Below, piece after piece: positions 16,631 through 24,614 of a stretch of 64,000 nucleotides of DNA. How positions within the stretch are numbered: the stretch's first letter is position 1; each line of letters begins with the position of its first letter. The notes under the pieces were generated by a model. The model did no database searches and had not been told where the DNA came from. It saw only the letters and a program-made list of their open reading frames with translations. Made by a program: the position numbers and the translations under genes. The stretch is from Flavobacterium nitrogenifigens. GTDB taxonomy: Bacteria; Bacteroidota; Bacteroidia; Flavobacteriales; Flavobacteriaceae. The stretch lies in the NCBI RefSeq assembly GCF_003254565.1, contig NZ_QJRI01000161.1, positions 25,376 through 89,375 of the forward strand, in the 5' to 3' direction.

Positions 16631-16692
16631 CTGAAACTACTGAATTCAAAGGTGTTGTAATTTTTAAAACATAAATGATGAGCGTACTTTTG
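16631..16692 (+). promoter_or_regulatory. Direct-repeat promoter of the lysin gene
   Basis: Plus strand: CTGAAACTACTG (16631-16642) lies 42 nt upstream of TACTTTTG (16685-16692), a perfect -7 element; the lysin ATG follows 22 nt later. It is back to back with the fibre 2 promoter, which puts the lysin under the same control as the tail. Confidence 0.8.
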
Positions 16693-16714
16693 TCTCCAGA
16701 AAAAACGTTTCATT

Positions 16715-19700
16715 ATGAATAAAAATACAGTTCACAATTTCAATATTTTAATAAAAAATAGTACTCCTTTAGAAAGCTCCGAAGGGTTAACGAAAAATTT
16801 TATAAACGAATTTGCTGCCGTTTCAAAAGAAATAAACGAGCAAAAAGATATTGTACAAGTTTGGCAGGAGCAAAATGCTTCAAATAATGTCATGAGCAAT
16901 ACTTTAGACTCGGCTGGAGAAGGCGTTTTCGATAATAACGCTGCAATTAAAACAGCTCCATCGTTTAACAATACTTCTTCAGCTTCGGAGTCAAATTTGT
17001 TTACTGCATCAACAATTAATGCTTCAATCGGAGGAGGCGCTTTTGATAGTACTGAAAGTACAAGTATGAGTTCTTTTGGATCAACTGGCAATACTCTTCC
17101 GGTTTCAGAAGCAGAAAATACAGTTTTAAGCAATGCATTCAGTCAGATTTACGAAAGTATAGATTCAAAACAAATGCTGATAGTACCACAAATGTTTCAA
17201 TCAAATAGCAATGAGCCGTCGGTAGAACTTATCAAAGCCGAAATCAAAAAGAAATTAGATCAGGCAATTAAAGAAAATAATCCTGAAACTATTCAATATT
17301 GGGCACGTATTAACAAAGCTTTTGATGATGAGAAGACGACAGTAGCAGATTTCGTAAATAAACCAAACGAAATGCTGTTTACTGAAATGTATAATGCTTT
17401 GAAACAATTGACGGCGACATCTGCTGAAGTTCAGAACTTTAATTGGAATGTGGTACGCGAAAAGATGATTAAGGCAATAGATGCCAACATTCTCAAAGGG
17501 TCTATTTCTAAAACCGCTAAAAATCGTTGGGAAGCAATCAAAAAACTATTGGGCGATGATAAAACGAACGTTGCAAATCTTTTTGAGCGATACGATGAAT
17601 TATTTTTATTATTGAAAGAAGTTGAAGGACTTGAAGCTTTGCCAAATAGCATTACTATAACTACTAAAACTAAAATATATCCTAATCTAAGTGCCGACAG
17701 ACTATATGCTTCTATTGGCAAAGAAGATGTTTATGTATTCCTTAAGCAAGTCAGCGAAACTGATTTTGACGGAAGTGGCGTAAATAAAGGAGCGGTTAAA
17801 ATTAAGAATACTAACACCGCCTCGTTTATTGTTGGAGAAAGTCTGGAATTTTTTGTTGATGAAGCTTTTATAAATGAAAAAGTGAATCCAAAGGAAAATA
17901 TTAATTGGATAGTTTATAAAGATAAAAATACCGAGAGTATCTTTAAAAATGAAGGAACTTCTTTTAGTTACAATTTTGACACACCTGGAACATATAGAAT
18001 CGATGCATACGGAAAAAATCATACTGTAAAACAGAGCAAAAAATCAAGCTCAGCTACTTTCATAGAATTAAAAGTAGTAGCGCAAGATATTGTAATTACG
18101 CCTCCTATAAATGCAAAAACTGAATTTATAAGGTCTTTTGCTGAAGAAAAAACATTTAAGGTTTCGCTAAAAAATAGTTCAGTAAAAACATTAAATCCGA
18201 TAAAATTATATTATCAGATTGAAACGCCACTAAATGGTAAAACAAGTAAAATTTTAGAAGAGCAAGAATTAGACTCAACTGGTATTATTAAACTTGCGAT
18301 GCCAGATTTGGGAACATATAAAATTAAAGCATTTAGTAAAGATCAATACGGATTATTTAAAGAATTTAAAACCTCGGTAATTAAAAATGAAGTTAGCAGT
18401 ATTGGTCTAGTTGAAAAAAGCTCTGGAAGTAATGTATTCTTGTTAGGAATTGTAAACAGGAAGTTGACCTTAGAAGCCAAAACTTTCAAAATAAATCCTC
18501 CTACAGACGATGAGAAAGAAGATGTGCGATGGATGATTTATGATTCTAGTGGTAAACCTTATTTAACTTCAGGTACTGATCTATTTATAAATAAAAAAGA
18601 CTCTCAAAGAAATTATATTCATAAATGGAAAGAATTTACGATGACACTTCCGCAGAAGGCAGGTCATTATACAGTAGAGGCTTTTAGTGATCGTCAAAAA
18701 GGGGATAAATCAGGGGCTATTTTCAACTTGGAAATGAAACAGCCTGAAATAACCGAAGCATATTGGTCATGGAGCGGAGGAAGTAAAAAAACAATTTCGG
18801 GTCTTTTAGAAAGCAATTGGATAAACGCCAACATTCCACATTATAATAATCAAACAGTCAGAATCTATTTTTATTTGGGCAGTGCTAAAACAAACCATTA
18901 TATTGACGTAAAAACAAACAGTAAAGGTGAAATTTTTGAAGAGGTAAAATTTGACGCCACTTTTCAAAAAGCAATTGGATTGGGAAGAAAGAAAAATGCC
19001 AAAATTGGTTTTAAACTCTTAGGAATCCAGAATAGTAAACCATATCCATTTAAGTCGCCAGCGAATTATGATGCTAATACAACTTTGTCTCTTACAGCAG
19101 ATAAAAAAGTGCTCGATGTTTACTTTACTTACGATGGCAACAGAGTAACACCAGAAGATGAGGTTCCATTTGGTAAAAAAGGTGCAATTGTGACAATAGT
19201 TGCCAAAACCCAAAATATGGTTGGAGAAGAAGTTACATTGACTGCTCATAAAGTAAGCGAAAAACCATCTTTTGCAGGTAAAGCAACAGTAAACTCAGAA
19301 GGGGTTGCCACAATCAGTTTCCTTTTAAAGAATCTTGATAAAAAACTCAAGCTAGGATCAAAAATAAATTATTATGCAGGTGTTGACGGGTATTCTACAA
19401 AGCATTTGGTTAATAAGGTGTTGGTTATGATTGTGGGGGAAGGGAAGAAGAGTAAAAAGAAACCGGAAATTATTTTTCCATTATTAGAAAAACCAACAAA
19501 TGATACTAATTTGCAATGGGGGAAAAATTACAATTGGCAGGATGATGATGGACATAATCAAGCAACTTTTGATTCTTTTAGAGATCATGGCAGAAGGAAG
19601 CATGCGGCTAGAGATTTGTATACAGAACCTAAAGCTTTAGTCATTGCTATTGCTAATGGAGAGGTATTAGAAACGAGATATTTCTATGCAGGGACACACC

Positions 19701-20521
19701 AAGTAACAGTTTTACATAAATTGAAAGATGGAAGAAAATTTATTGCTAGATATGGAGAGTTAGATCCTAATAGTATTGAAGTAAAGAAAGGGGATCAAGT
19801 TAAACAAGGGAAAGTACTTGGAAAGACTGGAAAGTTACTAGGGAAAAGTGTTATAAGTGGATATGACATATATATGCTGCATTTTGAAATTTTTTCAGCC
19901 GAAAAAGAAGAAAATATTAATAATCCTTTGACAAATAAGGTTAATGGCTCACCTTTTCAACGCAGAAAAGATTTATTAGATTCAATTGACATATTACTGG
20001 AAGGGTATAAAAACACATTTGAAGCTGACAAAGGAGATCGAAAGGATATAAAGTTGCTAAATATAAGCGATAAAGGTAAAGATTTTATAAAGAATTGGGA
20101 ATCGTACAAAAGAAAAATGTATGATAATGATGGAGATTTAAATAGTGATGGAAACTGCACGATAGGTTATGGACATTTAATACATCTGGGTAAATGTGAT
20201 GGTAGTTCTTCAGAAGAAGAATTTAAAGAAGGAATTTCGGAAAATGAGGCTAGTAAGTTATTTGATAAAGATGTTTTAAGATTTGAAAAAGTAATAAAAA
20301 ATAAAATAAAAGTTCCTCTTTATCAAAATGAATATGATGCGTTGGTTAGTTATGTTTACAATATTGGCCCAGCTTTCAAAGCTCCCAATTTAATAAAATA
20401 TCTGAATTCTAAAAATTACGCATTAGCTGTTAATGAAATTGAAACTGGTGCTCAAAACGTCAAAAGGAGAAAACAAGAAAGAGCAATGTTCTCAGAAGGA
20501 GTTTACAACTCATCTCATTAA
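16715..20521 (+). CDS. Giant cell-wall hydrolase: degenerate M23 domain plus GH24 lysozyme (1268 aa)
   Basis: No signal peptide. Residues ~70-150 are Ser/Asn/Thr-rich, ~300-930 hold beta-sandwich-like repeats (TSFSYNFDTPGTYRIDAYGK; KAGHYTVEAFSDRQ), ~945-1065 an M23-like fold, and ~1115-1260 a phage-type GH24 lysozyme. In GH24, E1129 (NWESYKRKMYD) and T1149 (TIGYGH) match the catalytic Glu and Thr. In the M23 part the zinc ligands H963-x3-D967 and H1056 are present, but the active-site histidines are replaced (E1015 in YGEL where YAHL is usual; M1054 where HxH is usual). It is controlled by the same promoter type as the tail. It could be a tail-delivered or release lysin; its size favours a structural or delivered role. 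Confidence 0.8.
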   Translation: MNKNTVHNFNILIKNSTPLESSEGLTKNFINEFAAVSKEINEQKDIVQVWQEQNASNNVMSNTLDSAGEGVFDNNAAIKTAPSFNNTSSASESNLFTASTINASIGGGAFDSTESTSMSSFGSTGNTLPVSEAENTVLSNAFSQIYESIDSKQMLIVPQMFQSNSNEPSVELIKAEIKKKLDQAIKENNPETIQYWARINKAFDDEKTTVADFVNKPNEMLFTEMYNALKQLTATSAEVQNFNWNVVREKMIKAIDANILKGSISKTAKNRWEAIKKLLGDDKTNVANLFERYDELFLLLKEVEGLEALPNSITITTKTKIYPNLSADRLYASIGKEDVYVFLKQVSETDFDGSGVNKGAVKIKNTNTASFIVGESLEFFVDEAFINEKVNPKENINWIVYKDKNTESIFKNEGTSFSYNFDTPGTYRIDAYGKNHTVKQSKKSSSATFIELKVVAQDIVITPPINAKTEFIRSFAEEKTFKVSLKNSSVKTLNPIKLYYQIETPLNGKTSKILEEQELDSTGIIKLAMPDLGTYKIKAFSKDQYGLFKEFKTSVIKNEVSSIGLVEKSSGSNVFLLGIVNRKLTLEAKTFKINPPTDDEKEDVRWMIYDSSGKPYLTSGTDLFINKKDSQRNYIHKWKEFTMTLPQKAGHYTVEAFSDRQKGDKSGAIFNLEMKQPEITEAYWSWSGGSKKTISGLLESNWINANIPHYNNQTVRIYFYLGSAKTNHYIDVKTNSKGEIFEEVKFDATFQKAIGLGRKKNAKIGFKLLGIQNSKPYPFKSPANYDANTTLSLTADKKVLDVYFTYDGNRVTPEDEVPFGKKGAIVTIVAKTQNMVGEEVTLTAHKVSEKPSFAGKATVNSEGVATISFLLKNLDKKLKLGSKINYYAGVDGYSTKHLVNKVLVMIVGEGKKSKKKPEIIFPLLEKPTNDTNLQWGKNYNWQDDDGHNQATFDSFRDHGRRKHAARDLYTEPKALVIAIANGEVLETRYFYAGTHQVTVLHKLKDGRKFIARYGELDPNSIEVKKGDQVKQGKVLGKTGKLLGKSVISGYDIYMLHFEIFSAEKEENINNPLTNKVNGSPFQRRKDLLDSIDILLEGYKNTFEADKGDRKDIKLLNISDKGKDFIKNWESYKRKMYDNDGDLNSDGNCTIGYGHLIHLGKCDGSSSEEEFKEGISENEASKLFDKDVLRFEKVIKNKIKVPLYQNEYDALVSYVYNIGPAFKAPNLIKYLNSKNYALAVNEIETGAQNVKRRKQERAMFSEGVYNSSH

Positions 20522-20568
20522 ATATGTAGAAAAAAGTGTATTTTCGTTAAAAAATATTTTCTAGAAAA

Positions 20569-21423
20569 ATGATTAAATCAATTAAGATTATAGTAATTAT
20601 TGCTTTGATGTTTGCGTCCTGTAAACCTCAAAATGATGAGAAACAGAATAAAAAAACAAATGATAATGATAGCATTAATTCAAATTATTCATTGACGAAT
20701 AAAACGTTTAATTTAATAGATTTTAAAGGAACATGGAAGCTTAAAAACTCGTCAAATTCTAATACTTCTAAAATTATCAATTTTGATTTGTTAGATAGCG
20801 AGTTTGTTTTAGGAAATGATGAGTGTAATGCATATTTTGAGATTGACACAATACATAGTTTGGAGTACCACATAGAAGGGCATTTTTATAATCATTCTTT
20901 AAAGGATGAAATGAAGATTTTGGATAAGAAATTCAAAAGTCTATTTGATATAAGTATAAATTCCTATAAAGGAGTATTAATTACAAAATGTTCTCCTCCA
21001 TTTCATAAATTATATTTGTTTGGTAATGATGTTGTTGTTTGGTATTCAGGAAATTATATGCGCTTTGTTAAAAAGAGTGAGAAGGATTTAAAATCTCTTT
21101 ATGCATGTAAGGAAAATGATAATGGTAAATCTCGATATGATGATCCTTTAAGCAAAACTTGCGAATGTAACGAAAGTACTTTTGAGAGAGCATATGCAAT
21201 ATTTTACAATGAATCTCCAGATTATTTAAAAAAAGATTTGTTGGAAAAGCTGCCCCAAAAAGATTTTTTATGGAAATCAGAAGACGCAGATGTTACTTAT
21301 AAATGGATTTTGAGGGATACTTTAAAAATAGAAATGAGTTATGATGGTGGAGAAAATAATTATATCTTTTATAAAAATAGTAACAACAAAATGGAATATA
21401 AAGAATATCTGTCTTTGCCTTAG
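20569..21423 (+). CDS. Lipoprotein after the lysin, candidate immunity protein (284 aa)
   Basis: The N-terminus MIKSIKIIVIIALMFASCKP has a lipobox ending at C18, so the protein should be lipid-anchored facing the periplasm. A low-complexity Asn/Lys/Asp linker leads to a lipocalin-like strand pattern (LIDFKGTWKLKNSSNSN) and a Cys-containing C-terminal part (SKTCECNESTFERAYAIFYN). It starts 47 nt after the hydrolase gene with no terminator between. A periplasmic lipoprotein paired with a peptidoglycan hydrolase is the arrangement of known effector-immunity pairs, but no immunity family is recognised. It may also be an unrelated cargo gene. Confidence 0.7.
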   Translation: MIKSIKIIVIIALMFASCKPQNDEKQNKKTNDNDSINSNYSLTNKTFNLIDFKGTWKLKNSSNSNTSKIINFDLLDSEFVLGNDECNAYFEIDTIHSLEYHIEGHFYNHSLKDEMKILDKKFKSLFDISINSYKGVLITKCSPPFHKLYLFGNDVVVWYSGNYMRFVKKSEKDLKSLYACKENDNGKSRYDDPLSKTCECNESTFERAYAIFYNESPDYLKKDLLEKLPQKDFLWKSEDADVTYKWILRDTLKIEMSYDGGENNYIFYKNSNNKMEYKEYLSLP

Positions 21424-21512
21424 TTTTTTGATAAGTGATAAAACTCTCAAAAAGATTAGGTAAATCTCCCACAATTAGGTAACGAAGTAAATAAAATTAC
21501 CACTAGGGAGAT

Positions 21513-21549
21513 AAAAAGCGCAAAAGTCGTTTGGACTTTTGCGCTTTTT
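21513..21549. terminator. Bidirectional terminator closing the tail locus
   Basis: AAAAAGCGCAAAAGTC (21513-21528) pairs perfectly with GACTTTTGCGCTTTTT (21534-21549). It lies between the rightward lipoprotein gene and the leftward MarR-GNAT gene. Confidence 0.9.
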
Positions 21550-21567
21550 CTTTTATATAAAACTCTA

Positions 21568-22491
21568 TCATCCAATAAGTCTCAAATCATAACGCTCCTC
21601 ATAAAACGTTTTCCCCCATTCCTCAACTTCTTCCGATTTCGTAAGTTCAAATCCCATCATTTTATACATTTGGAGTGCTTTATCCTGCATACTTGTGGTA
21701 AGCAGAAACACATTTTTAAATTCTTTCTCTTTACAGAAATCTATGGCATCAGTCAATAACCTTTTGCCAATTCCGAGACCTCTAAAAGCGGGATCGAGAA
21801 GAAACCATCTCAATTGCGCTTCTTCATTAGGTTGATGGACAATAGCAACACATCCCACAATTTTATTATTGTATTCCGCCATCCAGATTCGGTCGTTTTC
21901 TGGAGAATATTTTTCTAAGAAATCGTAAAAAGTCTTGATTACATATTTCTCAAAATCAGTCGAAAAATTGTATTCTTTTCCGTAGATAGCGCCATGTAGA
22001 TGAATAATATAACCAATATCTCCAGGCGTTATTTCGTGGCGATACGTAATGTCTTCTCGAGCTATTTTATTTTCTGTCAGCAGGTTTCTTACGGTATTCA
22101 TTGAATCAACTAAAATCTCTTTTTCTGAAGGATTTAGTTTTTCGATTTTACCTTCAATCTTGTTTTCAGATTTAGTGTTTAAAATGCTTAATAATTCATT
22201 TCCAGAATTTGTCAGTTTAATATTGAAGGCGCGTTTATCTTCAGAAGAGGTAACTTTTTCAATTAAATTTTCTTTTAAAAAACGCTTTAAAATTCGGCTT
22301 AAATATCCTTTATCGAGATTTAAAATTTCAGTGATTTTTTGGGCAGTTATCGTTTTGCTTTCGCTCATTTCATAGAGAATTCGTATCTCGGTTAAAGAAT
22401 ATTCACTATCCAAATAATGCTGACTTAAAATGTCTAAATGCGCTGTATAGAATCGGTTAAAACTTCTAATTTTTGAAGTTGTAGTAGTCAT
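21568..22491 (-). CDS. MarR-type regulator fused to GNAT acetyltransferase (307 aa)
   Basis: Residues 1-145 are a MarR winged helix (LTEIRILYEMSESKTITAQK; ILNLDKGYLSRILKRFLKEN; EDKRAFNIKLTNSGNELL). Residues ~155-305 are a GNAT domain with the acetyl-CoA loop LDPAFRGLGIGKRLLTDAID and FLLTTSMQDKALQMYKMMGF. This fusion is common across bacteria. The natural substrate is unknown. It is transcribed away from the sigma-factor locus and towards the tail locus, and probably belongs to neither. Confidence 0.9.
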   Translation of the reverse strand: MTTTTSKIRSFNRFYTAHLDILSQHYLDSEYSLTEIRILYEMSESKTITAQKITEILNLDKGYLSRILKRFLKENLIEKVTSSEDKRAFNIKLTNSGNELLSILNTKSENKIEGKIEKLNPSEKEILVDSMNTVRNLLTENKIAREDITYRHEITPGDIGYIIHLHGAIYGKEYNFSTDFEKYVIKTFYDFLEKYSPENDRIWMAEYNNKIVGCVAIVHQPNEEAQLRWFLLDPAFRGLGIGKRLLTDAIDFCKEKEFKNVFLLTTSMQDKALQMYKMMGFELTKSEEVEEWGKTFYEERYDLRLIG

Positions 22492-22786
22492 GATTGAATT
22501 ATTGTATTGTTGAAGTACAAATATATAAAATTAGTTGCTTTTGTCAACTAGTTATATTTTTTTATTTTTTTGAGAGAGGAATTTTGAAAAGAATAAACTC
22601 ATTTTAATACATTCCCATTAATTATTTGTTAAGCACTTTTTCTGCTTTTTATAAGAGAAAGATTGTTATACCAAACAAAGTTTTTCATTTTTTACGCCAA
22701 ATACTACAAACTCTTATTTTTCAGTTGGCCTTTGACTTCAAATGTTAATAATATGTTTCGCTTTAGAGTGGTTTTATTAATGTAAA

Positions 22787-22806
22787 CGTAACCTAATCGA
22801 CCTACC
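22787..22806 (+). promoter_or_regulatory. Candidate ECF-sigma promoter before the sigma gene
   Basis: CGTAACC-4-CGACCTACC. A 20-nt element with 15 identical positions recurs before the anti-sigma gene (23554-23573), suggesting autoregulation by the encoded sigma factor. The remainder of 22492-22951 is AT-rich with no gene seen. Confidence 0.45.
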
Positions 22807-22951
22807 CTCAGCTTTAATTTTGGAGACATATAAGAAGAAACCAATACTTTGTATATGCCATTTTTTAAACAGCACGATCATTATCAAGACAAAATCAGAA
22901 AAAGTGTTTTGGCTCACACTTTTAATTTGATTAATCATAAAATAATGAATC

Positions 22952-23509
22952 ATGTATAAGAAGTTTACAGACGAAGAACTTGTCGAATTATTAAAATCGG
23001 GCAAGGATAAAGCTTTTGATGAACTTTATTTTAGATATCGAGATCTGTTAGTTCGATTCGTCTATCTCCGAATGAAATCGATCGCCATTTCAGAAGAAAT
23101 TGTGCAGGAAGTTTTTACCTCTATTTGGGAAAGACGAAAAACAATTGTGATCCAGAAAAGTTTTGCGGCGTACATCTACACTTCGGTTCGCTATATGACT
23201 TTAGACTATATTAAATCGCACGAAGTTACCGATCGATACATTCAAGAAGTTTTAGAAAAAAATACCGTTTCGCAAACAAGCTACAACGCGATCGAGGATT
23301 CTATTTATTATGATGAATTGCAAAAAGCAGTTGACGAGGCAGCATCATTACTTCCTAAAAAATCAAAAGAGGTTTTTATACTTAGCCGCATAAAACATTA
23401 CACCAATAAAGAAATCGCCGAAGAATTGAATGTTTCAATCGAAACCGTAAAATACCATATTACGTATGCGCTAAAATTCATGCGTACTTATTTGGGCGAA
23501 TTCAATTAA
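22952..23509 (+). CDS. ECF sigma-70 factor, FecI/SusC-system type (185 aa)
   Basis: Region 2 is recognisable (DKAFDELYFRYRDLLVRFVY; EIVQEVFTSIWERRKTI), as is region 4 with an HTH (HYTNKEIAEELNVSIETVKY). The length is normal for the Bacteroidota sigma factors that work with a FecR-type anti-sigma factor and a transducing SusC. It is followed by exactly those genes (23623 and 24615). It should direct transcription of the downstream transport and phosphatase genes when the transporter senses its substrate. Confidence 0.9.
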   Translation: MYKKFTDEELVELLKSGKDKAFDELYFRYRDLLVRFVYLRMKSIAISEEIVQEVFTSIWERRKTIVIQKSFAAYIYTSVRYMTLDYIKSHEVTDRYIQEVLEKNTVSQTSYNAIEDSIYYDELQKAVDEAASLLPKKSKEVFILSRIKHYTNKEIAEELNVSIETVKYHITYALKFMRTYLGEFN

Positions 23510-23553
23510 AAGTAAACTTCAGATTAAGAATCCAGCTTTTTTCTTAACAGAAG

Positions 23554-23573
23554 CGTAACCTTTTGCGCCTACC
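23554..23573 (+). promoter_or_regulatory. Second copy of the candidate ECF-sigma promoter
   Basis: CGTAACC-5-CGCCTACC, before the anti-sigma gene. It matches the 22787 copy in the outer blocks CGTAACCT and CCTACC with the same overall length of 20 nt. Confidence 0.45.
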
Positions 23574-23622
23574 TAAAATTACAATTCCCAAGACATACTA
23601 TTAAAGACATAAAGAAATTATA

Positions 23623-24543
23623 ATGCCTGAAAATTCAAATAACGAAATCAAAAAATTTTTAGAAGGAAAGTATTCCCCAAAAGGACAAGAAATGTGGAAT
23701 AAATGGTACGATCGTACAGATGATTTTTTTGATAATATGGAAGTGGTTCGATCTGACCGTTCAAAACTGAAAAAAGAATTGAGACAAATAAAGAATACCA
23801 ACAAAGTTATTTCGATTCAATACAAAAACTGGGCTATCGCAGCTTCATTGGTTTTCTTAATCGGATTATCGGTGTTTTTTTATCAAACATCAAATGCAGT
23901 TGAGAGCAAGCAATTTGCTGTAAAACTAGGAGAACATGCTCAGATAAAATTAAGTGACGGAACAAAAATCTGGCTAAATGCAGGAAGTGTTCTTAAATAT
24001 CCTACAGCATTTAAAGGAGATACGAGAGAAGTATATTTAAGCGGAGAAGCTTTTTTTGACGTAGCCAAAGACAAAAAACATCCTTTTATTATTCATACCA
24101 ATAAAATGGATACCAAAGTTCTCGGAACGAGTTTTAATGTTCAAGCTTATCCAGACCAGACGACACAAGAAGTTTCGGTTGCGACAGGAAGAGTAAACGT
24201 GAAATCTACTGTTACAGAAGAGAATGTGTATGTAACTCCGGGCCAGAAAGTGGTTTTTAAATCTCAAGACAACAAACTTCAAGCTTTCAAGGATATTCCA
24301 CTGAACACCATTTCGCTATGGCGAAAAAACATTATGGTTTTTGAAGAAACGCCTTTGCCAGAAGTTGTGGCGACAATTAATCGCAATTACAATGTTTCAA
24401 TTGAAGTCAAAAACAAGAATTTAAACGATTTAAAGATTAGCGCCTATTTTAAAGAACTCCCTGCCGATCAGGTAATTGGATTGGTGTGCAACATCATCAA
24501 TGCCCAATACAAAATGGATTCTGGGATTTACAAAATCGAATAA
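23623..24543 (+). CDS. FecR-type anti-sigma factor (306 aa)
   Basis: A cytoplasmic N-terminal ~70 residues is followed by one membrane segment (NWAIAASLVFLIGLSVFFY), then a periplasmic FecR domain (GEHAQIKLSDGTKIWLNAGS; DVAKDKKHPFIIHTNKMDTK; VLGTSFNVQAY) and a DUF4974-like C-terminus (LPEVVATINRNYNVSIEVKN). It should hold the sigma factor inactive and receive the signal from the STN domain of the SusC at 24615. The order and spacing sigma, anti-sigma, SusC, SusD are those of a classic trans-envelope signalling system. Confidence 0.92.
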   Translation: MPENSNNEIKKFLEGKYSPKGQEMWNKWYDRTDDFFDNMEVVRSDRSKLKKELRQIKNTNKVISIQYKNWAIAASLVFLIGLSVFFYQTSNAVESKQFAVKLGEHAQIKLSDGTKIWLNAGSVLKYPTAFKGDTREVYLSGEAFFDVAKDKKHPFIIHTNKMDTKVLGTSFNVQAYPDQTTQEVSVATGRVNVKSTVTEENVYVTPGQKVVFKSQDNKLQAFKDIPLNTISLWRKNIMVFEETPLPEVVATINRNYNVSIEVKNKNLNDLKISAYFKELPADQVIGLVCNIINAQYKMDSGIYKIE

Positions 24544-24614
24544 TTCTTTAAACCATAAAAATAAAACTACGTAGCAAACTAATAAACAAAACAATTACAC
24601 TAAATCTAAAAACT

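Noticed and set aside
1..21423. Complete temperate prophage
   Set aside because: No head, packaging, integrase or replication genes and no attachment repeats were seen in this window.
1..21423. Extracellular contractile injection system (Afp/PVC type) or type VI secretion
   Set aside because: No AAA+ ATPase, no TssJLM membrane complex and control by an S24 repressor point to a phage-derived tail instead, though the left flank is unseen.
21464..21510. ATCTCCC / GGGAGAT inverted pair before the terminator
   Set aside because: Only 7 bp with a long AT-rich loop; too weak to call a regulatory element.
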